From Candidatus Aminicenantota bacterium (GTDB lineage Bacteria; Acidobacteriota; Aminicenantia; UBA2199): DNA of 17,556 nucleotides. The notes under the pieces are model-generated. The model ran no database searches. It worked only from the letters and a program-made list of their open reading frames with translations, and was not told the origin of the DNA. Location: positions 256,703 to 274,258 of the forward strand of contig CP070627.1 of the NCBI GenBank assembly GCA_020355945.1, read 5' to 3'. Shown piece after piece: positions 10,201-16,000 of the stretch. Made by a program: the position numbers and the translations under genes. Every line of letters starts with the position of its first letter. Position 1 is the first letter of the stretch.

Positions 10201-12967
10201 CCATGAAGTCACCGGCGAAGAGACCCTGGACCCGGAAAAGGCCACCCTATTCGGACCCCTCAAAGTCATTCCCCAGGAATATCCCTACTTGATTTGCCGA
10301 AATATCGATATTGTCCCGGCAAAACCAGGCAGCCAGGAAGAACAACAGCTTATGGGCCAGTTGGTGGAGGAATTCAAAACCGCAGCCCCGGAACCGGTAA
10401 TTGCCTTTCGGCGGCATTTTCGTTGGGTGCAGACCTTTGAACCGGTTCATTGGGGAGAGGTCAGCGGGGATATCCCCAAGCTGCGGAAGCAGGGGGTATA
10501 TTTGATCACCGGTGGACTGGGGAAAATCGGGTTAATATGGGCGGAATATTTGCTAAAGCAATTCCAGGCTCGTTTGATCCTCACTGGCCGCACTGCACTG
10601 CCAGCCAGGGATCAATGGGACCAGTGGTTGGCCGCTCACCCCGAGGAAGACCCCACTGCCCGGAAAATTCGCAAAGTACAGCAACTGGAACAGCAGGAGG
10701 GTCATGTCCTGGTCTTTGCTGTGGATGCTGCTGACCGGGAAGGTATGCAAACCGTGATCGCCCAGGCAGAGGAAGCGTTCGGACCCATTAACGGTGTGAT
10801 CCATGCTGCCGGAGATACGGGAAAATCCATTGTATCCCCTGTGGACAAGGTCAATGAAGCCGTGTGCCAGCAGCAATTTAGACCTAAAATACATGGTCTC
10901 CTGGTATTGGTGGAGGTATTGAAAGATAAACCCCTGGATTTTTGTTTTTTAACTTCTTCTTTATCTTCTATCCTGGGTGGGTTGGGTTTTTCTGCTTATG
11001 CAGCCGCCAACTTTTTTATGGATGCTTTTGTACACAAAATTTCCCGGACAAGCCCTGTCAGCTGGATCAGTGTCAATTGGGAGGGTTGGGAATTCAAATC
11101 CCTGGACCAACCGGACCAGGAACCAACCGGAAACAGCGGCAAAGAGCTTTTAGCAGTCACACCGCCAGAAGGCGTGGAAGCATTTCAGCGTATTCTTACC
11201 CACCACCAGGTGAACCAGGTAGTGGTGTCCAGTTGGAACCTGCAAACCCGGATCGACAAATGGGTGAAACTGGAATCCTTAAGGACAGGGGAAACCCCTG
11301 TAACCCAGGATTCTTCCGCCCTCCAGCAGCGGCCCGATTTATCCAGCCCTTACGTCCCCCCCTCCACACTCCTACAGGAAAAAGTGGCCCTTACCTGGTC
11401 AACTTTATTCGGGTTTGACATGGTGGGCATCCAGGATGACTTTTTTGAGTTGGGAGGGGATTCATTAAAAGCAGTGATTGCCATATCCAAGATTCACAAA
11501 GAATTAAATGTAGAAATACCTATAGCGGAATTCTTTAACAATCCCACCATAGAGAGTCTGGCCAGATATGTTAATAAAGCTGAAGTGGCCACATACACAC
11601 CAATAGAACCTGTAGAAAAAAAAGAATATTACCCCTTATCCTCAGCACAAAAACGATTCTATATCCTACAACAGATAGATCCCCAAAGCACATCTTACCT
11701 CAATTCACTGGTATTCATGCTGGAAGGAAAACTTGAAAAAGAGAAGGTGGAAAGATCTCTTATAGAAATAATCAACAGGCACGAAAGTTTAAGAACATCA
11801 TTCCGGTTCATAAACGAAGAACCTGTGCAAAAGGTCCATGAAGATGTCAATTTTACAATAGAGTACGATGAAACACCGGGACCGGCAGCAGGAGATATAA
11901 CAGCAAATTTTACCAGACCTTTTGACCTGGAAAAAGCCCCCTTATTAAGGGTAAGACTGATAAAGTTAGAAGAGCAAAAACATGTTTTCATGCTTGAGAT
12001 CCATCATATTATCAGTGACGGTACCACATTGAATATACTTACAGCGGACCTGGTGGGATTTTATTGGGCAAAGGAAATCCCTCCCCTGCGGCTGCAATAT
12101 AAAGATTTTTCTCAATGGCAGCATGAGCGGTTAATATCCGGTAAATTAAACGAACAGGAAAAATACTGGCTGGACAACTTCCCCGGGGAACTCCCGGTCC
12201 TCGATATACCCACCGATTATCCCAGGCCGGCAGTGCAAAGTTTTGAAGGAGATACCATATCTTTTCGTTTTGAAAAGGAACTAAAGCAAAAGCTGGATCA
12301 ATTAATGAAAGAAACCGGCACCACCTTGTTCATGATGCTGTTGGCCCTCTATAATATCCTATTGGCCAACTATACCTGGAAGAAAGATATAATCGTGGGC
12401 ACAACAATAGCAGGCAGGAACCACGCAGATTTGCAGGATATAATCGGCCTCTTGATCGAAACAATTGCTATAAGAAATTACCCGGAAAGCGATAAAACCT
12501 TCGAGGACTTCCTGGCAGAAGTAAAAATGAATACCTTAAACGCCTTCGATAACCAGGCATATCCTTATGGAGAATTGTTGAAACACTTTGAAAACCAATT
12601 TGATGAAAGCCGCAATCCATTATTTGATACCATGTTAATCGTACAAAATGTAGAAAGTGGAATGGAAGAAACAGGAATAGAAGAGTTAAAAGTGTCTCCC
12701 TATGAAGGGGAACTTAAAAAAGTATCAAAACTCGATATTACTTTAGAAGCATCGGCTCGGGATGATTTCATCCTCTTTAGCCTGGAATACTGTACAAAAT
12801 TATTTAAAAAAGAGACAATGGAAACTTTTGCAGCTTCTTTTAAAGAAATAATATCAACTGTAACGGAAAATAAAAAAATAAAATTGAAAGATATAAAAAT
12901 ATCTCATCAATTAAGGACAGCAACTACTTCTGTTTATGATGAAGCTGGAAGCGAATTCGAGTTTTAG
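4286..12967 (+). CDS. Hybrid PKS-NRPS: KS1-AT relic-ACP-KS2-AT2-KR-ACP-C (2893 aa)
   Basis: Starts at ATG 4286 with a good ribosome site. Domains by residue: KS1 9-445 (DTACSSSL, Cys173; Ser327 where HGTGT His is expected; NIGH His367); AT relic 567-768; ACP1 about 797-877 (GLNS, Ser838); KS2 906-1331 (STCSTSL, Cys1076; HGTGT His1212; NISH His1250); AT2 1441-1793 (GYSFG, Ser1539; HALHS at 1635-1639, the HAFH-like signature that points to malonyl-CoA); KR about 1821-2290 (GGLGKIG from 2076, Ser2225, Tyr2238; no LDD motif and no Trp eight residues before Tyr, so stereochemistry is not called); ACP2 about 2352-2425 (GGDS, Ser2393); C 2448-2875 (HHIISDG at 2573-2579). There is no DH or ER, so the second module should leave a beta-hydroxyl. 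The protein ends directly after the C domain, where an A domain would normally begin, with tail GSEFEF. It would take the chain from gene 1 and extend it by one ketide unit. The C domain acceptor is unclear. Confidence 0.96.
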   Translation: MTGNHLNKDSDIAVIGMAGRFPLADNLEEFWENLKSGRDCCGDLPETRKADWAHLFGNRDQVVHFGFLHGIELFDAQFFGIMPGEALFIDPTQRLLLEVVYEAMEYGGYGGNRLANTETGVFISCSNSGYRQLISPSSFSLVAVVGNLPAVSAGRISHVFGLRGPSLLIDTACSSSLAALYYACESLKRGECPMAVVGAADIYAYFDGKVGSMDPGASPESDRDIPGHKDQETGAGPEVSPGCRVFDKSSGVVNGEGVGALLLKPLNKALADKDVICAVIKGSAMNHNGNRTATISGQRPESLAEVIRQALENARVHPETLSYIEASGAATQMGDPIEIKSISDAFSTYTAKKQFCSLGSVKANIGHLNHTSGMASLIKTILSLQHKQIPPLANFNEPNPYIDFENSPVYIDTQLKEWEVKEGIPRRAGVSSFSVNGTNCHVVLEEAPATAGIQKEDASTPERFHLVTLSAQNSTGLKQLCRALGENLGKDSHQAFQDICYTLNTGRGQHGHRLAVVCQDKEELMEKLSSLDIDNNGQLSAECANDPGIFYNTPAALEKKGFPGGKGIFLFSGGKADLEKTCWDFYSKGFLAARYMDECRAYVDLETKPQALYFAFQYALAKLWMDVGIKPAYVLGYGIGKYVSKAISGKLTLEQALNTCMAESEQENFYTFNEDKFRKNIELLYSQNQLLFLGIGAENDLAAMAEAVLSGKAGYRVLASYSPEEKEKLLLSSIGLVYTLGLSIDFSCLFPGGRVLLPTYPFNRRRYWMGQEHRGEAPEEEIYLEEFSGTLLPRPPLSTEYTAPKTKFEKDFADILRKFFGFEQVGIHDNFFEIGLNSLTLIHVNHLLKEKTGYAIPMVEMFEFPNIHELEQYLKQQDSGKTGLLQPGDIPVLPAAREKRGKGGLEIAVIGMAGKFPGARNVEEFWNNLRDGVESVTFFSDEELAEADVSEEQLNNPNYVKASAELEDKEYFDAMFFGYSPQEAEIMDPQVRLFHECSWQALEDAGYDPFSYPGSIGIYAGSASSFTWQALSMLSGKSSILGGFASTLLTSSGFISTRVSHKLDLKGPGLTVFSTCSTSLVAIHLACQALLNGECDMALAGGASITVQSGKGYIYQEGMVFSPDGHCRAFDARAKGAIFGEGIGIVVLKRLEEAMAHRDHIYAVVKGSAMNNDGMGKVSYTAPGKRGQQEVIRKALDVSGVPPGSITYIETHGTGTMLGDTIEIEALKHAFNTDQKGFCAIGSVKTNISHVDTAAGVAGFIKTVLALTHRLIPPSLNSETPNPHIDFKNSPFYLADRALEWNNNGDHGGPLRAGVSSFGIGGTNAHVILEEAPNRMHHKEETGELAPLPGEQPSRQHQLLLLSARRESTLDKMAGNLADYLRQNPATHLADVAYTLQAGRKHFQHRCMLVCSGSDEAIDILSTPGSRKMKTFFNTDDNRSVVFMFAGLGSQYVNMGLELYQKEPVFQATMDRCFEILKPIMDYDIKEILYPGDLSYTTAGKEKINQSEIAQVVVFIFEYALAKLLLKWGIQPNAVIGYSFGEYTAACISGVFSLEDALKLVVCRGQLIQKLTPGAMLSVPLPAEEVKSFKSSELSIAIDNGPSCIVAGPLPAIEAFEKKMKEKHCLGMRLAHAPHALHSRMMEPILDEFAGVLSEISLNQPQVPFISNVTGKWAEAGQVTTPAYWTTHLKETVRFADGIEELVKDPGTVFIEVGPGRDLSSLLSRYREQNPDIQVIDLVRNPQKETADVSFLLNKIGRLWLYGKPCNWEEFHFGEKPRRVSLPSYPFERQRYWIEGDLFKMGAEKLAAESAAQKKADIADWFYIPQWKRTVLSGVDTPGPASPSLWLIFRNSDDFSSQLVKQLDQGAGHVVTVCPGSGFSRINDDEYTINPGSDSDYTFLLDELGRTGKLPHHIVHLWNAGNNDSPVHEGTGPRGRQDVMDLGFYSLVYLARAIARQRFSHQIQVSVVTSDIHEVTGEETLDPEKATLFGPLKVIPQEYPYLICRNIDIVPAKPGSQEEQQLMGQLVEEFKTAAPEPVIAFRRHFRWVQTFEPVHWGEVSGDIPKLRKQGVYLITGGLGKIGLIWAEYLLKQFQARLILTGRTALPARDQWDQWLAAHPEEDPTARKIRKVQQLEQQEGHVLVFAVDAADREGMQTVIAQAEEAFGPINGVIHAAGDTGKSIVSPVDKVNEAVCQQQFRPKIHGLLVLVEVLKDKPLDFCFLTSSLSSILGGLGFSAYAAANFFMDAFVHKISRTSPVSWISVNWEGWEFKSLDQPDQEPTGNSGKELLAVTPPEGVEAFQRILTHHQVNQVVVSSWNLQTRIDKWVKLESLRTGETPVTQDSSALQQRPDLSSPYVPPSTLLQEKVALTWSTLFGFDMVGIQDDFFELGGDSLKAVIAISKIHKELNVEIPIAEFFNNPTIESLARYVNKAEVATYTPIEPVEKKEYYPLSSAQKRFYILQQIDPQSTSYLNSLVFMLEGKLEKEKVERSLIEIINRHESLRTSFRFINEEPVQKVHEDVNFTIEYDETPGPAAGDITANFTRPFDLEKAPLLRVRLIKLEEQKHVFMLEIHHIISDGTTLNILTADLVGFYWAKEIPPLRLQYKDFSQWQHERLISGKLNEQEKYWLDNFPGELPVLDIPTDYPRPAVQSFEGDTISFRFEKELKQKLDQLMKETGTTLFMMLLALYNILLANYTWKKDIIVGTTIAGRNHADLQDIIGLLIETIAIRNYPESDKTFEDFLAEVKMNTLNAFDNQAYPYGELLKHFENQFDESRNPLFDTMLIVQNVESGMEETGIEELKVSPYEGELKKVSKLDITLEASARDDFILFSLEYCTKLFKKETMETFAASFKEIISTVTENKKIKLKDIKISHQLRTATTSVYDEAGSEFEF
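4310..5620 (+). other. KS1 domain, non-elongating (KS0-like)
   Basis: Within gene 2, residues 9-445. The nucleophile Cys173 (DTACSSSL) and the NIGH His367 are present. The normal HGTGT motif reads EASGAATQMGDP, with Ser327 in place of His, the change usually associated with ketosynthases that accept and pass an acyl chain without decarboxylative condensation. Its wording (DPIEI..KQFCSLGSVKANIGH, the IDFENSP stretch) resembles Bacillus-type trans-AT ketosynthases more than KS2 does. An extra loop of about 25 residues (214-240), rich in Pro, Gly and Asp, precedes CRVFD. The KS0 role is inferred from the motif. Confidence 0.75.
5984..6589 (+). other. Degenerate acyltransferase relic
   Basis: Residues 567-768 of gene 2 still follow the AT order: GIFLFSGG in place of FPGQG; QALYFAFQYALAKLW; GYGIGKY (636-642) where GHSxGEY is expected, so the catalytic Ser is Gly638; then the C-terminal part, LLFLGIGAENDL; then the post-AT linker LPTYPFNRRRYW. 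The middle, including the HAFH histidine, is absent. The relic is 202 residues against 353 for the same span of AT2 in this protein. It cannot be a working transferase by known chemistry and may survive as a spacer. The frame is intact, so the loss was in frame. Confidence 0.8.
8310..8329 (+). repeat. Imperfect palindrome in the KS2-AT2 linker
   Basis: A 20-base hairpin with loop tt at 8319-8320; one A/C mismatch and one G-T pair interrupt the 9-bp stem. It shares the 13-mer gcttgcccccttg (8317-8329) with the perfect palindrome at 16589-16612, in the same reading frame (LAPL in both proteins). It lies between the KS2 end and the AT2 start, in a linker. Confidence 0.45.
11285..11301 (+). repeat. 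Short perfect inverted repeat in the KR-ACP linker
   Basis: Arms acagggg (11285-11291) and cccctgt (11295-11301) flank an aaa loop. It is inside gene 2, between the KR domain and ACP2, and encodes part of RTGETPVTQD. It is too short, and lacks a T-tract, to be called a terminator. Confidence 0.4.
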
Positions 12968-13008
12968 AATCAAGTAACAAATAAACCGGGAAAAAAAAGC
13001 TTAAAAAA

Positions 13009-13014
13009 AGGTGA
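13009..13014 (+). promoter_or_regulatory. Shine-Dalgarno that decides the start of the second NRPS
   Basis: AGGTGA ends 5 bases before the GTG at 13020. An in-frame GTG at 13011 lies within this site and has only an A-rich stretch upstream, so 13020 is preferred. An in-frame TAA at 13002-13004 rules out anything further upstream. The 52-base gap after gene 2 has no terminator, which supports co-transcription. Confidence 0.7.
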
Positions 13015-13019
13015 ACAAA

Positions 13020-16000
13020 GTGGAAAAATCAAAAAAATTGACTGAAAAGAATATTGAAAATATATTTGCCTTAACTCCCATGCAGCAGGGCATGCTTTAT
13101 CATTATTTGCAAGACCCCCAAGGCGTTCAATATTTTGAACAGTTATGCCTGGACATATCAGGCCCAATAGATATCAAATGTTTTGAACAAGCCTGGGATA
13201 TTGTTATTAAAAGAAATGAGATGCTGCGGGCTGTGTTTCGCTGGGAAAAACTGGAACATCCTGTGCAAATTATTTTAAAAGAACACAAATGTAACCTGCA
13301 TATTTATGATTTGTCAGGTAAAGACACCAGCCAAACCAGGCAACCCGGCGAAGAGATAAAAGCGAAAGATAGGCAGGAAACATTTGATTTAGGCCAGGTT
13401 CCTTTTCGGGTCATTTTATGCAAAATTGAAGAAAATAAATATCAAGTAATCATTAGTAATCACCATATATTATACGATGGCTGGAGTACCGGTATTATTC
13501 TAAAGGAATTTTTTGAAGCTTATCATACCCTTATCCTCGATAAAACAAAAGCAAAGGACAGTCAATGGATAAAGGGGCCGGCCAAATCATCATTTAAGGA
13601 ATTTATCCAATGGATGCAAAGCCAGGATAAAACGAAACAAAAACAGTTCTGGGAAGAATATTTATCCGGGTTTGAGACCCGGACAGAGCTGCCCATAAAG
13701 ATAAAAAATAAAGAAACGTCAATATCAACGAGAGATGAGAATTACCCGGTCATTTTACCCGGGGCGGTTAAAGATCAATTAGAAAGTTTTATCAAGAGGC
13801 AGAGGGTGACATTGGCTTCCTTTTTCTATAGTGTCTGGGGGATACTATTACATAGGTATTGTAACAGCGATGATGTGATTTTTGGCACCAGCGTATCCGG
13901 GAGAAACGTACCCCTAAAAGGCATCGACGATATGGTCGGGCTGTTTATCAATACGATTCCCCTGCGCATCCGCATCCGCAAAAACGAAAAGATAACGGAT
14001 TTGCTGTACCGCGTCAATGATACCCTGGCACTTCGAGAAAAATATCAAAGCACACCTCTGGTAGATATAAAAGAATACAGTAAAGTAGAAAATCATGCCC
14101 CCCTCTTTGATTCAATTATTGTCCTGGAAAATTACCCATTGGATCGCGGCCTGATGCAAAAAAATAACCAAAACCAGCCGGGACAATTGGTGGTGGATTC
14201 CTACTCCATCGTGTCAACCACCACCTATCATTTAACCATCGGTATAACCATCGGGGACAATATTGAAACCAGTTTTCATTACCACCCATCTTTATTTGAA
14301 AAGTCAAGTATCATAAGGCTGTACTCTCACTTCAATAACATTGTAAAAAATATCTTAAACCAGGTAGAAAAGGATATAACAGGTATAGAAATATTATCCG
14401 GTGAAGAGAAAAGACAGATATTATATGATTTTAATCACACCGAACCCGAACCAGACTCCCTCACAGATAAAGCAGTACATGAATTATTTGAGCACCAGGT
14501 GGAAAAGATACCGACGAATATTGCACTAATAGAAACACAAACCAACCTGCATTTAACCTATAGAGAATTAAACCGGAAAGCCAATCAATTGGCCTATCTT
14601 TTGAGGGGAATGGGAGTAAAAGCGGATACCACCGCTGCCATCATGATGGAACGTTCTGTGGCCATGGTGGTGGGCATGATGGGAATAATAAAAGCAGGGG
14701 GTGCTTATCTACCGATTGACCCCGGGTATCCGGGAGCACGCATCCGGTATATGCTCAAAGATAGTGCCATAAAAACAGTACTCCTGGGAGACAGGCGCAG
14801 CAATAAATTAAAATCCCGGGGTAATGAACAAGACGGGGTGGTTCATGTCTATGTAAACGAGGAAATTTGCCAACCCTCATACCGTGGTAAAACCAGTAAC
14901 AAATGGGATTCCAACCCGGATCATATAACCCACGGGGAAAATTTATTTTATATCATTTATACATCCGGTTCTACTGGTAAGCCAAAAGGAGTCCTGGTTA
15001 AGCACAGTGGTTTTGTCAACCTGGTTTACTGTCACCAGGAGGTATTTGGTGAAGGTCCGGGGGAGCGCCTAAGCCAGGTGGCCAACCAGGGATTTGATGC
15101 AATGGCTTCCGAGGTCTGGCCATGCTTGTCAAATGGTGGAACCTTGTTTATTGCCGATAATGAAACGCGGATAAATCCAACCCGGATGAAAGAATGGTTA
15201 ATTGAAAAAGCAATAACCATAACCTTTCAACCCACTGTGATAGCAGAGCAATTGTTAATGGAAGAATGGTCCCATTTGGGAGTTTCATTAAGGGTTTTAA
15301 GAACAGCCGGAGAACAATTGACCCGTTACCCCGGGTTTCATCTCCCCTTTCAGCTTTATAATCTCTACGGTCCCACGGAAGATACGGTATGGACAACATG
15401 GACAGAGGTAAAAGCAGAACAAAAGAGTGAAAAATATCCCTCCATAGGTAAGCCAATTGCGAGGCATCGGGTTTATATTATGGGGGCGGGTTTTAGACTT
15501 CAACCCCTGGGTGTAGGGGGGGAGCTGTGTATCGCAGGCCAGGGGCTGGCCGTCGGTTATTTAAATCAACCGGAATTGATTATAGAAAAATTTGCAGCAG
15601 ACCCTTTTAACCCCAGGAAAAAAATGTATAAAACAGGTGATAGGGCCAGGTGGTCATCCCAGGGAGATATTGAATTCCTGGGCAGAATCGATTACCAGGT
15701 AAAAATCAGGGGCTTTCGTATCGAAACCGGCGAGATTGAAACCCATCTATTGAAGCATGAACAAGTAAAAGAAGCAGTGGTTTTAGCCAGGGGCGATGAC
15801 AACAGGAACAAGTATTTATGTGCATATATTGTTCCCACCGGCAAATGCAGTAATCTCAGGGTACCAGGATTGGAATTGGAATTGAGAAAATATTTATCTG
15901 TAAATTTAACGCCTTATATGATACCTTCTTATTTTGTCATATTGGATAAGATGCCCCTCACACCTAATGGAAAAGTAGACCGAAAGGCGCTCCCGGTCCC

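Noticed and set aside
10942..11418. 158-codon + strand frame overlapping the KR-ACP region
   Set aside because: It is a shifted-frame shadow of gene 2, whose KR Tyr2238 and ACP Ser2393 are read correctly in the main frame.
13011..13013. GTG at 13011 as the start of gene 3
   Set aside because: It is in frame but overlaps the AGGTGA ribosome site and has no site of its own; GTG 13020 has better spacing. The difference is only three residues.
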